Positions 12,272-21,046 of a DNA stretch of 64,000 nucleotides are shown one piece after another (the first letter of the stretch is position 1; every line of letters begins with the position of its first letter). The notes below the pieces were generated by a model. The model was not told where the DNA came from. It did not search any database and was given only the letters and a program-made list of their open reading frames with translations. The stretch spans positions 1 through 64,000 of the forward strand of contig NZ_CP027557.1 in assembly GCF_014854695.1 (NCBI RefSeq), given 5' to 3'. A program made the translations under genes and the position numbers. Origin of the DNA: Rhodococcus rhodochrous (GTDB lineage Bacteria; Actinomycetota; Actinomycetes; Mycobacteriales; Mycobacteriaceae).

Positions 12272-12839
12272 CGCCACGAAGCGCGTGACCTCGACCAAGA
12301 TCGTGATCGCCGGAGGCTTCGGCGTCGGTAAGACGACTCTGGTCGGGGCGGTGTCGGAAATCGTGCCGCTTCGTACCGAGGCGCTCGTGACGAACGCCAG
12401 CGACGGCGTCGACAACCTCTCTGCGACACCGCAGAAGGCGACTACCACGGTCGCCATGGACTTCGGTCGTATCAGTCTGGCCGACGACCTCGTCCTCTAC
12501 CTGTTCGGCACGCCCGGACAGCACCGCTTCTGGTTCATGTGGGACGACCTGATCCGCGGCGCCATCGGTGCGATCGTGCTGATCGATACGCGTCGCCTGG
12601 ACGAGAGCTTCGCCGCCGTCGACTTCTTCGAAGCGCGCAATCTCCCGTTCATCGTCGCCATCAACGAATTCGACGATGCGCCCCGGTACCCGCTCGAGGA
12701 CATCCGTCAGGCGATGGCGATCTCGGCGGACGTGCCGATCGTGTCCATCGATGCGCGCGCCCGTGAGTCGGCGAAGCAGGCGCTGGTCACCGTCACCGAA
12801 TACGCCTTGCGGAAGCTGCACCAGCCGGTGACCCAGTAA
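12252..12839 (+). CDS. Conservon small GTPase (CvnD type)
   Basis: The 195-aa protein is a Ras-like/MglA-like GTPase of the conserved actinobacterial ATP/GTP-binding family. P-loop GGFGVGKTTLVG lies near residue 20, and the switch II region LYLFGTPGQHRFW near residue 80. The specificity motif NEFD appears where NKxD is usual. GTG 12252 is preceded by AAAGGG and gives a normal length. Together with the three upstream genes this completes a conservon. The stop codon shares one base with the start of the following MHYT gene (TAATG), so that membrane protein is produced with it. Confidence 0.94.
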   Translation: MDFANSNATKRVTSTKIVIAGGFGVGKTTLVGAVSEIVPLRTEALVTNASDGVDNLSATPQKATTTVAMDFGRISLADDLVLYLFGTPGQHRFWFMWDDLIRGAIGAIVLIDTRRLDESFAAVDFFEARNLPFIVAINEFDDAPRYPLEDIRQAMAISADVPIVSIDARARESAKQALVTVTEYALRKLHQPVTQ

Positions 12840-13651
12840 TGGGGGAGGGCCTCGAAGTCTTCACGATGGGCTCGTGGGTCACGGTCCTCGCCTATCTGAC
12901 CTCGGCGATCGGGGTGTTCGTCGGGGTCACCGGTGCTCGGCGGGTCCGCACCACCTCCAGTGACCGATTGCGTTCGTACTGGATGATTCTCGCGGCGCTG
13001 GTGAGCGGCGGCGTGGGTGTCTGGCTCGCCATGTTCCTGCCGATGGCGGGCTTCAACGTCGAGGACAGCGTGGTGCGGTACGACACCGTCACCATCGTGT
13101 TCTCGATGCTCGTCGCCCTGGTGTCGGTGTACGTGGCGTTGCTCGTCGCGATTCCGAACAACGCTCCCGCCACCCTCGTCCGGACGGTCACGGGTGCTCT
13201 CGTGCTGGGCGCCGGCCTGGCGGGCGTGCCGTTCTCGGTCCTCGCCTCGGTGCGGATCCAGGGCTCGCTGACCTTCGATCCCCTCTGGGTCGCCGCGGCG
13301 ACGGGCTTGGCGATCGCGACCGCCGTGGGCTTCCTGGCCCAGGTGAAGACCGCGGACACGTGGCCCAAGCGCCTGTTGAGCAGCGCCTTGGCCGGTGCCG
13401 CAGTGATCGCGGTGCACTTCCTCGCCGCCGCGTCGGTCCGTGTGGAGATCGACCCCGCGGTAGTGGTCTCCGGTGGGATCGAGGTCTTCTCGATTCTCTT
13501 CCCGCTCTTCGTCGTCGGCCTGCTGTTGCTGGCCGTCCCGATCGTCCTGGTGCTCCAGGCCCCGGATCGTCTTGCGGCGGAACTGGAAGCGGAATCCGAG
13601 CGGTGGGCGGCGGACGGCCAGGCAGAGCCCGTCGACGGTCGGATCTTCTGA
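12839..13651 (+). CDS. Degenerate MHYT-family integral membrane protein
   Basis: The 270-aa protein has about seven hydrophobic segments and aligns end to end with the two MHYT proteins downstream. The putative metal-ligand motifs are lost. HHFSMG is VFTMG, MHFIGM is AMFLPM, MHYSGM is PFSVL, and LHYTGM is VHFLA with only one His kept. The hydrophobic framework and DPA..FSILFPLF end are retained. It starts at the stop of the conservon GTPase, so it is translationally coupled to it. MHYT domains are proposed copper, oxygen, CO or NO sensors. This copy probably keeps a structural or adaptor role; that is inference. Confidence 0.85.
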   Translation: MGEGLEVFTMGSWVTVLAYLTSAIGVFVGVTGARRVRTTSSDRLRSYWMILAALVSGGVGVWLAMFLPMAGFNVEDSVVRYDTVTIVFSMLVALVSVYVALLVAIPNNAPATLVRTVTGALVLGAGLAGVPFSVLASVRIQGSLTFDPLWVAAATGLAIATAVGFLAQVKTADTWPKRLLSSALAGAAVIAVHFLAAASVRVEIDPAVVVSGGIEVFSILFPLFVVGLLLLAVPIVLVLQAPDRLAAELEAESERWAADGQAEPVDGRIF

Positions 13652-13797
13652 AGATCGTCCTAATTTGTTGTCACCCAAAACATCTGGTTGAAATCCCGGA
13701 AGTGGAGTAGCCTTCTGCGCAGCGTCGGGGGTCGCTGTCGGTCTACTCGGCACGACACGGACCGATGCGCCGTGCGTGCCGCTTCCTTGGGGGCAAC

Positions 13798-14619
13798 ATG
13801 TCGCACGAGGTTCACCATTTCTCCATGGGCGGTTGGCTTTTCGCTCTCTCCTACATCACGTCCGCGGTCGGGTGCTATGCCGGTCTGTCCTGCGCGCGCA
13901 AGGCTGCGAACGCGTGGACGTCGGTCGCCCGGACCCGATGGACACTCATGGCAGCCCTGTCCATCGGGGGCGTCGGAATCTGGTTGATGCACTTCATCGG
14001 GATGATGGGCTTCGACGTACCCGGTTCCGCGATCCGTTACGACCTCGGGCTGACGCTGCTGTCGGTCGCGCTCGCCGTGACGGCCACACTGTTCGGATTG
14101 CGGATCGTCGACACCGACGTGCAGTGGATCCGCGCCTTGCCGTCGGACGTCCGGCTCCTCGTCGGCGGCGTCATCATGGGCTTCGCCGTCGCCGGAATGC
14201 ATTACAGCGGCATGGCCGCGGTGCGGATCCAGGGCGAACTCGAGCAGGGGCGGTCGTACGTCGCGGCGTCCGTGGGGATCGGTGTCGTCGCGTCGATCGT
14301 CGCGTTGTGGCTGTCGCGGGTCGCGGAACGGCCGGCCGTGCGGATCCCGGCCGCCGCCGTCATGGGATGTGCAGTCGTGGCACTGCACTACACGGGCATG
14401 GCCGGGATCGCGGTGACCGTCGATCCTTCCGCTCCGAATCCGGAGGGAATGACCATCATGACCTTGCTGTTCCCCGGATTCATCATCGGTGTCGCGCTGC
14501 TCGCGGTGCCGGTCGTGGCTCTGATGGCATCGGCGAGCATCCAGGACCTCGAGCAGGATCGGGAGGTGGCGACCTGGCTCGTCCCGATCCGGTCTCCCGT
14601 CCCCACGGACGACATGTGA
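13798..14619 (+). CDS. MHYT domain integral membrane sensor protein
   Basis: A 273-aa protein with about seven TM helices and intact MHYT repeats: HHFSMGGW at the N-terminus, LMHFIGMMGF, GMHYSGMAAV and LHYTGMAGI. These His/Met pairs are the family's proposed copper-linked ligands for sensing a diatomic gas or redox state. No GGDEF, EAL or kinase domain is attached, so it must act through partners. ATG 13798 follows GGGGG and gives the same N-terminus as the next paralogue (MSHxVHHFSMG). The 146-bp gap before it suggests its own promoter, though it continues in the conservon direction. Confidence 0.93.
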   Translation: MSHEVHHFSMGGWLFALSYITSAVGCYAGLSCARKAANAWTSVARTRWTLMAALSIGGVGIWLMHFIGMMGFDVPGSAIRYDLGLTLLSVALAVTATLFGLRIVDTDVQWIRALPSDVRLLVGGVIMGFAVAGMHYSGMAAVRIQGELEQGRSYVAASVGIGVVASIVALWLSRVAERPAVRIPAAAVMGCAVVALHYTGMAGIAVTVDPSAPNPEGMTIMTLLFPGFIIGVALLAVPVVALMASASIQDLEQDREVATWLVPIRSPVPTDDM

Positions 14620-14760
14620 AACGGTGATGTGATGTGAACCCCCACAGTGCGATAAGGTCGCTTACGCTGCTGGAAAGTCGGGGTGCAGCTCGCATCGGGT
14701 AGGTCGTGGCGCGCGCCCTCCGAGCGCGGTGGTGACAGCGCGCCGCTGTGAGGACCTCAC

Positions 14761-15594
14761 GTGTCGCACGACGTACACCATTTCTCCATGGGGATGTGGG
14801 TTTTCTTCCTCTCCTACGCCACCGCCGTGATGGGCTCCTTCGTCGGATTGTCCTGCGTCCGGCGGTCGCTCGACGAGCCGCGGCGCAGCGGCAACTGGTG
14901 GCTCCTCATGGCGTCGTTGTCCATCGGCGGCGTGGGTATCTGGCTCATGCACTTCATCGGCATGATGGGCTTCTCCGTGCCGGGTACGACCATTCGATAC
15001 GAACTGGCCCCGACGGTCTTCTCCGTCGTGCTCGCCGTCGTCGCGACCCTCGTGGGTCTGCGGATCGCCGACGTACACGACGTCAGCAAGCACCGCATTC
15101 CCGAATCGGTGCGGTTGCTCATCGGCGGTCTGTTGATGGGCGCGGCCGTGAGCATGATGCACTACAGCGGAATGTTCGCCATCCACATCCGCGGCACGAT
15201 CGAACACGAGACGGGGTACGTCATCGCGTCGGTGATCATCGGCGTCGTCGCCTCCACCGCCGCGCTCGCGCTGGCCCGCCGCGCGCGGCGTCTCGAGGTC
15301 CGCGTCGTCGCGGCCTTCGTCATGGGATGCGCGGTCGTGGCGCTGCACTACACCGGCATGGCCGGCGTGCGGGTCACCCTCGATCCGAGCATGCCCGCGC
15401 CCGAAGGCATGACCGTGATGTCGCTGCTGTTCCCGGCGTTCGTCCTCGGCATCATCGTCCTGGCCGTGCCGATCACCGCACTGCTGCTCGCCTCCGACCC
15501 GGAGGACGCCGTGCGCGACGCCCGGCTCGAACAGTGGGCGTCGGAGGTCGAACGGCAGGTGGACCGCGACCCGGTCACCGGATCCCACATGTGA
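14761..15594 (+). CDS. MHYT domain integral membrane sensor protein (second intact paralogue)
   Basis: The 277-aa protein is a close paralogue of the preceding gene, with MSHDVHHFSMGMW, LMHFIGMMGF, MMHYSGMFAI and LHYTGMAGV all intact over about seven membrane segments. The GTG start at 14761 is chosen by alignment to the paralogue. No effector domain is present. The short cytoplasmic C-terminus is charged and differs from that of the paralogue, so it may define partner choice. It is the last gene before gyrA. The tandem arrangement points to local duplication with divergence. Confidence 0.93.
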   Translation: MSHDVHHFSMGMWVFFLSYATAVMGSFVGLSCVRRSLDEPRRSGNWWLLMASLSIGGVGIWLMHFIGMMGFSVPGTTIRYELAPTVFSVVLAVVATLVGLRIADVHDVSKHRIPESVRLLIGGLLMGAAVSMMHYSGMFAIHIRGTIEHETGYVIASVIIGVVASTAALALARRARRLEVRVVAAFVMGCAVVALHYTGMAGVRVTLDPSMPAPEGMTVMSLLFPAFVLGIIVLAVPITALLLASDPEDAVRDARLEQWASEVERQVDRDPVTGSHM

Positions 15595-15742
15595 GAGCTC
15601 GGTTCCGGACGGATCTCGGCATGTGAAGTGCCTGTCCTTCTCGGCATTGTCTGACCTGCACCTATAGACTCGTGTGGTTGCGAGACGTCCGTCGGGCCGA
15701 AGGCCGGAGCCGGGCGTGCGAGCCGAGTAGAAGAAGGAGCTC

Positions 15743-18247
15743 ATGACCGACACCACGTTGCCTCCGGAGGGGCCGGGGCACGACCGCATCGAGCCCGTCG
15801 ACATCCAGCAGGAGATGCAGAGCAGCTACATCGATTACGCGATGAGCGTGATCGTGGGCCGTGCTCTGCCCGACGTGCGTGACGGTCTCAAACCGGTGCA
15901 CCGTCGAGTGCTCTACGCGATGTTCGACAACGGCTTCCGTCCCGATCGCGGGTACGTGAAGTCGGCGCGCGCGGTCGCCGAGACCATGGGCAACTACCAC
16001 CCGCACGGCGACGCGTCGATCTACGACACGCTCGTGCGTCTGGCGCAGCCGTGGTCGATGCGTTATCCGCTCGTCGACGGCCAGGGCAACTTCGGTTCCC
16101 GCGGCAACGACGGCGCTGCCGCCATGCGGTACACCGAGTGCCGGCTCACGCCGCTGGCGATGGAGATGCTGCGGGAGATCGACCACGAGACGGTCGATTT
16201 CCAGCCGAACTACGACGGCCGCACGCAGGAACCGACGGTTCTCCCCAGCCGTATCCCCAACCTGTTGATCAACGGTTCGGGCGGTATCGCGGTCGGTATG
16301 GCCACCAACATCCCGCCGCACAATCTCGGCGAGGTGGCGGAAGCCATCTACTGGGCGCTCGAGAACTTCGAGGCCGACGAGGAGACCACCCTCGCCGCGG
16401 TCATGGAACGGATCAAGGGACCGGACTTCCCGACCGCCGGCCTGATCACCGGCTCGCAGGGCATCCACGATGCCTACACGACCGGTCGCGGATCGGTGAA
16501 GATGCGCGGCGTCGTGGAGATCGAAGAGGACTCCAAGGGCCGCACCAGCATCGTCATCACCGAGCTGCCCTACATGGTCAACCCGGACAACCTCATCACG
16601 TCGATCGCCGAGCAGGTCCGCGACGGCAAGATCGCGGGCATCTCCGACATCCACGACGAGTCGTCCGACCGCGTGGGCATGCGCATCGTCGTCACCGTCC
16701 GCCGCGACGCGGTGGCCAAGGTGGTTCTCAACAACCTCTACAAGCACACGCAGCTGCAGACGAGCTTCGGCTGCAACATGCTGTCGATCGTCGACGGAGT
16801 GCCGCGCACGCTGCGCCTCGACCAGATGATCCGGTTGTACGTCAACCACCAGATCGAGGTCATCGTCCGGCGTACGCGGTACCTGCTGCGCAAGGCCGAG
16901 GAACGCGCCCACATCCTGCGCGGCCTGGTCAAGGCCCTCGACGCGCTCGACGAGGTCATCGCGCTCATCCGCGCGTCGCAGACCGTCGACATCGCGCGCG
17001 CCGGCCTGATCGAGCTGCTCACGGTCGACGAGATCCAGGCCGACGCCATCCTGGCGATGCAGCTGCGTCGCCTCGCTGCCCTCGAGCGTCAGAAGATCGT
17101 CGACGACCTCGCCGAGATCGAGCGCGAGATCGAGGACTACAAGGACATCCTGGCCCGTCCGGAGCGGCAGCGCGCCATCGTCCGCGACGAGCTGAAGGAG
17201 ATCGTCGACAAGTACGGCGACGAGCGTCGCACGCGGCTCGTCGCGGCCGACGGCGATGTCAACGACGAGGACCTCATCGCACGCGAGGACGTCGTCGTCA
17301 CCATCACCGAGACCGGTTACGCCAAGCGCACGCGCACCGACCTGTACCGCTCGCAGAAGCGCGGCGGCAAGGGCGTCAAGGGTGCCGAGCTCAAGCAGGA
17401 CGACATCGTCAAGCACTTCTTCGTGACGTCCACGCACGACTGGCTGCTGTTCTTCACGACGAAGGGTCGCGTCTACCGCGCGAAGGCGTACGAGCTGCCC
17501 GAGGCGAACCGCACGGCGCGTGGTCAGCACGTCGCGAACCTGCTGGCCTTCCAGCCCGATGAGCGTATCCAGGGCGTCATCCGCCTCAAGACCTACGAGG
17601 ATGCTCCCTACCTGGTGCTCGCGACCCGCAACGGCCTGGTCAAGAAGTCGCGCCTGTCCGACTTCGACTCCAACCGTTCGGGTGGCATCGTCGCGATCAA
17701 CCTGCGCGGCGACGACGAGCTCGTCGGCGCGGTGCTGTGCTCCGCCGAGGACGATCTGCTGCTCGTCTCGCAGCAGGGCCAGTCGATCCGTTTCTCCGCC
17801 ACCGATGAGGCGCTGCGTCCGATGGGCCGCGCGACCTCCGGTGTGCAGGGCATGCGGTTCAACGGCGAGGACAAGCTGCTCTCGCTCAACGTCGTCAAGG
17901 AGGGCACCTACCTGCTGGTCGCGACCTCGGGTGGTTACGCCAAGCGCACCCCGATGGAGGACTACCCGGTCCAGGGTCGCGGCGGTAAGGGTGTTCTGAC
18001 CATCCAGTACGACCGCAAGCGTGGCAACCTGGTCGGGGCGCGCATCGTCGAGGACGACGACGAGTTGTACGCCATCACCTCGAGCGGCGGTGTCATCCGC
18101 ACTGCGGCGAAGCAGGTGCGCAAGGCAGGCCGTCAGACCAAGGGCGTGCGGCTCATGAACCTGGCCGAGGGCGATACATTGCTCGCGATCGCGCGCAACG
18201 CCGACGAGCCGGACGAAGCCGACGCAGCCGGAGCTAAGGAGTCGTAA
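15743..18247 (+). CDS. gyrA: DNA gyrase subunit A
   Basis: GyrA cuts and rejoins DNA and wraps it through its C-terminal beta-pinwheel. It is 834 aa with no intein. Catalytic tyrosine Y130 lies in RYTECRLT. The quinolone-resistance region reads [11 protein letters not shown] (residues 86-96), with Ala91 at the position of E. coli Ser83, as in mycobacteria, and Thr96 at the position of M. tuberculosis Ser95. The GyrA box [10 protein letters not shown] is near residue 538. AAGAAGGAG precedes the ATG. The DUF3566 gene begins directly after the TAA. Confidence 0.98.
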   Translation: MTDTTLPPEGPGHDRIEPVDIQQEMQSSYIDYAMSVIVGRALPDVRDGLKPVHRRVLYAMFDNGFRPDRGYVKSARAVAETMGNYHPHGDASIYDTLVRLAQPWSMRYPLVDGQGNFGSRGNDGAAAMRYTECRLTPLAMEMLREIDHETVDFQPNYDGRTQEPTVLPSRIPNLLINGSGGIAVGMATNIPPHNLGEVAEAIYWALENFEADEETTLAAVMERIKGPDFPTAGLITGSQGIHDAYTTGRGSVKMRGVVEIEEDSKGRTSIVITELPYMVNPDNLITSIAEQVRDGKIAGISDIHDESSDRVGMRIVVTVRRDAVAKVVLNNLYKHTQLQTSFGCNMLSIVDGVPRTLRLDQMIRLYVNHQIEVIVRRTRYLLRKAEERAHILRGLVKALDALDEVIALIRASQTVDIARAGLIELLTVDEIQADAILAMQLRRLAALERQKIVDDLAEIEREIEDYKDILARPERQRAIVRDELKEIVDKYGDERRTRLVAADGDVNDEDLIAREDVVVTITETGYAKRTRTDLYRSQKRGGKGVKGAELKQDDIVKHFFVTSTHDWLLFFTTKGRVYRAKAYELPEANRTARGQHVANLLAFQPDERIQGVIRLKTYEDAPYLVLATRNGLVKKSRLSDFDSNRSGGIVAINLRGDDELVGAVLCSAEDDLLLVSQQGQSIRFSATDEALRPMGRATSGVQGMRFNGEDKLLSLNVVKEGTYLLVATSGGYAKRTPMEDYPVQGRGGKGVLTIQYDRKRGNLVGARIVEDDDELYAITSSGGVIRTAAKQVRKAGRQTKGVRLMNLAEGDTLLAIARNADEPDEADAAGAKES

Positions 18248-19510
18248 GTGAGCACTCCCCAGGGACCGAACGGGGCCGATCGCGGGCAACCCGGTCGGAA
18301 GCCGGAGGACCGTACAGAGAACGAGGTGAAGCCCGAGAACACGGGCACGCAGCAGGGCCCGGCCTCGGAGCAGAAACCGGCACCGGAGAACCGGTCGTCG
18401 CAGTCGTCCCCGGCACAGCCTTCGCAGGCTCCTGGGGCACCGGCGCAGGGTTCGTCCGCTCCCGCAGCGGGAGCAGTGGACCCGGCACCCGTGCAGGGTT
18501 CGGCCGACCAGCAGCCGGCAGCAGGCCGGAAGGCCGCCGAGCAGACGGCGAAGGCGGCGCAGGACACGCCTGCTCAGGGCGGCTCCCAGAAGTCCGGTGG
18601 TGCCTCCTCGGACGGTAAGAACGGGTCGGCTGCGGCCGATCAGCCGGCCACAGGTCAGCAGCGCACCGCACAGATGCCCCGCTCCGGCGGCCCGACCCCT
18701 CCCTGGCAGCGGGGAGCGGCGTCGGCGCAGTCGGGCTCTCCGCAGAACGCTCCGCAGACGAACGTTCCGGGTGTGGGTCCGGGTCTGTCCAAGCAGGGTG
18801 GAGCGCCTCAGCGCCCTGCTGCGGCCTCGGCCAAGGGCTCTGCGGCCGGAGGTCCGGCGCCGTCGACGCGTCCCGTCGTGACCGGCACAGCGGCTCCCAA
18901 GGCTGCCGGAGGAGCTCGCCCGGCCGGTGGCGGAGACGCCGCGCGCGGGGCGGGCGACCGGGCTGCTGCGGCGAAGGCGAAGTCCGCGGTCATCGACGGC
19001 CCGACGCGGCACATCGAACGCAAGGATCTCGCCAAGGACCTGCCGGATCTGTCCGCGGTGAAGCATCCGTCGACCGGTTCGCCGAGCACGGGGGAGACCC
19101 CGCAGGTGAACGCTCCCACCGCCACCGCGGTTCCCACGGCGATCCCCGCCGCCGGACCGCTGCGGGCCACCGTGCAGATCCGCCGTATCGACCCCTGGTC
19201 GATGTTGAAGATCTCGTCGGTGATCTCGGTGTCGTTGTTCTTCGTGTGGATGATCGCGGTCGGCCTGCTCTACGGCGTGCTGGCCGGCATGGGGGTGTGG
19301 GAACGCCTCAACAGTGCATTCACCGACATCGTCTCCGACGCCGGTAGCGGTGCGCTCGTCTCGGCCGGCCAGGTGTTCGGCTACGCGACGATCATCGGCA
19401 TCGCCAACACGGTGTTGCTGACAGCTCTCGCGACCCTCGGTGCGTTCATCTACAACCTCTGCACCGATCTCGTGGGCGGCGTCCAGGCCACCCTCGCAGA
19501 CCCGGATTGA
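18248..19510 (+). CDS. DUF3566 membrane protein (Rv0007 position)
   Basis: The 420-aa protein starts with GTG immediately after the gyrA stop. Residues 1-300 are disordered and rich in Pro, Ala, Gln and Gly. The DUF3566 domain covers about 310-415, with the entry motif [17 protein letters not shown] and two TM segments (about 322-345 and 385-405). Mycobacterial homologues sit at the same place, between gyrA and the tRNA-Ile gene. The molecular role is unknown. The tail is longer than that of M. tuberculosis Rv0007 (about 300 aa). Confidence 0.93.
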   Translation: MSTPQGPNGADRGQPGRKPEDRTENEVKPENTGTQQGPASEQKPAPENRSSQSSPAQPSQAPGAPAQGSSAPAAGAVDPAPVQGSADQQPAAGRKAAEQTAKAAQDTPAQGGSQKSGGASSDGKNGSAAADQPATGQQRTAQMPRSGGPTPPWQRGAASAQSGSPQNAPQTNVPGVGPGLSKQGGAPQRPAAASAKGSAAGGPAPSTRPVVTGTAAPKAAGGARPAGGGDAARGAGDRAAAAKAKSAVIDGPTRHIERKDLAKDLPDLSAVKHPSTGSPSTGETPQVNAPTATAVPTAIPAAGPLRATVQIRRIDPWSMLKISSVISVSLFFVWMIAVGLLYGVLAGMGVWERLNSAFTDIVSDAGSGALVSAGQVFGYATIIGIANTVLLTALATLGAFIYNLCTDLVGGVQATLADPD

Positions 19511-19540
19511 CCTGCAGGAACGCTGCCCCGCCGAGGCGAT

Positions 19541-19570
19541 TTGTTTCCGGCGGCCCCGGTGGGGTAGTGT
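19541..19570 (+). promoter_or_regulatory. Putative tRNA-Ile promoter
   Basis: TTGTTT (19541-19546) and TAGTGT (19565-19570) are separated by 18 bp, and the -10 ends 15 bp before the mature tRNA-Ile. This fits a housekeeping sigma promoter for the tRNA pair. Confidence 0.5.
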
Positions 19571-19585
19571 TCCATCTCGGTTCGA

Positions 19586-19659
19586 GGGCCTATAGCTCAG
19601 GCGGTTAGAGCGCTTCGCTGATAACGAAGAGGTCGGAGGTTCAAGTCCTCCTAGGCCCA
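19586..19659 (+). tRNA. tRNA-Ile (GAT anticodon)
   Basis: The acceptor stem GGGCCTA pairs with TAGGCCC. The anticodon stem CTTCG/CGAAG frames loop CTGATAA with anticodon GAT, and the T arm contains GGTTCAAGTCC. It is 74 nt with discriminator A; CCA is not encoded. The location after the DUF3566 gene is the same as ileT in mycobacteria. Confidence 0.98.
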
Positions 19660-19684
19660 CTCCCGTGCCGGAAGGATGATCGGA

Positions 19685-19786
19685 ATGAGGGTTCTCGCAC
19701 TCGTGGGAACCGGGATTCTGATCGTTCTCGGAATCGCTCGCATGCTTCGGAGCGAAGACGAATGGCACGCGGTTCCCAGTCGCTGA
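19685..19786 (+). CDS. DLW-39-like small membrane protein between two tRNA genes
   Basis: This 33-codon gene encodes one hydrophobic helix (VLALVGTGILIVLGIA) followed by a short charged end containing EDEWHAVPSR. GGAAGGA precedes the ATG. In related actinobacteria a tiny DLW-39 family protein, named for its Asp-Leu-Trp motif and length, lies in the same tRNA-Ile/tRNA-Ala interval. Here the motif would be DEW. Position, ribosome site and TM-plus-acidic-tail layout support it; the short length limits certainty. Function is unknown. Confidence 0.65.
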   Translation: MRVLALVGTGILIVLGIARMLRSEDEWHAVPSR

Positions 19787-19796
19787 CGCGGCGGAC

Positions 19797-19869
19797 GGGG
19801 CCTTAGCTCAGTTGGTAGAGCGCTGCCTTTGCAAGGCAGATGTCAGGAGTTCGAATCTCCTAGGCTCCA
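19797..19869 (+). tRNA. tRNA-Ala (TGC anticodon)
   Basis: The acceptor GGGGCCT pairs with AGGCTCC (one G-T pair). The anticodon stem CTGCC/GGCAG frames TTTGCAA with anticodon TGC, and the T arm holds AGTTCGAATCT. It is 73 nt, with discriminator A and no encoded CCA. It matches alaT of mycobacteria by position. Confidence 0.98.
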
Positions 19870-19890
19870 CAATCACATGAATACAGGTAG

Positions 19891-19920
19891 AGGGCGTTTC
19901 CGATCTTTCGGAAGCGCCCT
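19891..19920 (+). terminator. Terminator after tRNA-Ala
   Basis: The stem AGGGCGTTTCCGA/TCGGAAGCGCCCT (13 bp, one G-T pair) has a four-base loop and is followed by TTCTCTGTT. It ends the gyrA-tRNA transcription region. Confidence 0.85.
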
Positions 19921-19968
19921 TTCTCTGTTGCTTCCCCGGCCCGTGTGCCCACATTCCACACTCGAAGG

Positions 19969-20400
19969 GTGACACCCCGCCTCTCTCCGCGACTCGCCGA
20001 GATCGTCGCCGCGCTGCCGCTGGAGCCGCACCTGCGGGTGCTGGAGATCGGGTGCGGTCCCGGTGCCGCAGCACGGGCCGTCGCCGAACGGTTGACCACC
20101 GGACACATTCTCGCCATCGACCGTTCCCGCACGGCGATCGACCAACTGATCTCCTCGTCCGGCGACCTCGTAGCGTCGGGGCGGTTGAGTGCGCGCTGCG
20201 TCACCATCGAGGACTTCGTCGTAGGGGAGGGGGAGGAGCCGTTCGACCTCGTCTTCGCGATCAGGGTCGGTGCACTCGACGGCCGGCATCCCGAAGCCGG
20301 CAGGATCGCTCTGGAGCGGATTGCAGCGGCGACACGGCCGGATGCGCGCCTGTTCGTCGACGGTGGTGCCCCCCTCCGGGAGCTTGGCATCCCGAGGTGA
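19969..20400 (+). CDS. Short class I SAM-dependent methyltransferase
   Basis: The 143-aa product has a Rossmann methyltransferase core: motif I VLEIGCGPGAAAR (about residue 24), an acidic end of strand 2 (ILAIDRS) and FDLVFAIRVGALDG as motif IV. The GTG at 19969 gives a compact start at MTPRLSPRL; another GTG lies at 19945. It is shorter than most members and lacks an obvious C-terminal substrate domain, so the substrate cannot be named. It converges on the TetR gene with a parS site in between. The family is clear and the function unknown. Confidence 0.8.
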   Translation: MTPRLSPRLAEIVAALPLEPHLRVLEIGCGPGAAARAVAERLTTGHILAIDRSRTAIDQLISSSGDLVASGRLSARCVTIEDFVVGEGEEPFDLVFAIRVGALDGRHPEAGRIALERIAAATRPDARLFVDGGAPLRELGIPR

Positions 20401-20426
20401 TCGTGAACGGTCCCGAATCGACGGTC

Positions 20427-20442
20427 CGTTTCACGTGAAACA
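20427..20442. promoter_or_regulatory. parS: parS centromere site (ParB binding)
   Basis: The sequence GTTTCACGTGAAAC (20428-20441) is a perfect 14-bp palindrome. With its flanks it matches the bacterial parS consensus TGTTTCACGTGAAACA at 15 of 16 bases (only the first base differs). It lies in the 42-bp gap between two convergent genes, about 18 kb from oriC, as expected for origin-proximal parS sites. Confidence 0.93.
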
Positions 20443-21015
20443 TCAGGAGAGCGCGGTGGTGAGAACCCTACGGATCGAGGAGCGCACCTCGCCGAGTTCG
20501 CGGCCGGATTCGATCAGTTCCGTGCCCTTGTGCACGAGGGCGGTGACGAGTTCGGCGTCGAGTTCGGGATCCGCGACTCCTCGGGCGCGCAGCGCCTCGA
20601 CGAGGGGGAGGACCAGGTCCTGGTGCATCGCGTGCATGCTCTCGTCGCTGAACGCCTGAGGTGTGAAGGTGGCGAGAGCACCGACGATCGCGTGTTCTCC
20701 TTCGGCGACCAGTTGCAGGTTGACGTCGATGTACGTCAGCACCCGCTCGGTCGGATCGGAGACCTTGTCCATCGCCTCGACCACGCGCTCGTTCCAGCGG
20801 GGGAACAGGTCGACGACGACTGCGTGCAGCAGGTCGTCGCGAGAATCGAAGTAGTTGTAGACGCTCGACCGTGCCAGACCGGCACGGCGGGCGACGTCGC
20901 CGAGGGAAGGTGCCTGTTCCGGCTTCTCGGCGAGGAGTTCGAGCGCTGCGTCGAGGAGGGCACGGCGCTGCGCGGCGCGATGCTCCGCGACCGTCGCTGC
21001 GGAAATCTTCGGCAC
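20443..21015 (-). CDS. TetR family transcriptional regulator
   Basis: The 190-aa repressor has an N-terminal TetR helix-turn-helix (SLGDVARRAGLARSSVYNYFDSRDDLL, about residues 37-62) and a C-terminal all-helical ligand domain. It is the last gene of a minus-strand unit, after an ABC permease and ATPase gene, with 31 bp between ATPase and regulator. A perfect dyad TACCGACA-CGC-TGTCGGTA upstream of the permease is the likely operator, so the operon is probably autoregulated. The inducing ligand is unknown; nearby exporters of this type often carry lipophilic or envelope-damaging compounds. Confidence 0.93.
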   Translation of the reverse strand: MPKISAATVAEHRAAQRRALLDAALELLAEKPEQAPSLGDVARRAGLARSSVYNYFDSRDDLLHAVVVDLFPRWNERVVEAMDKVSDPTERVLTYIDVNLQLVAEGEHAIVGALATFTPQAFSDESMHAMHQDLVLPLVEALRARGVADPELDAELVTALVHKGTELIESGRELGEVRSSIRRVLTTALS

Positions 21016-21046
21016 CGCCGGCCCTCCTCGTTCAGCTGTCGATCAC

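Noticed and set aside
15640-15670. gyrA promoter at CCTATAGACT
   Set aside because: A TATAGA-like -10 is visible, but no -35 at acceptable spacing was found.
15662-19768. 1368-codon open frame antisense to gyrA and the DUF3566 gene
   Set aside because: It is a shadow of strong GC codon bias. It lies over clear gyrA, has Arg/His/Gly-rich nonsense composition and crosses a tRNA gene.
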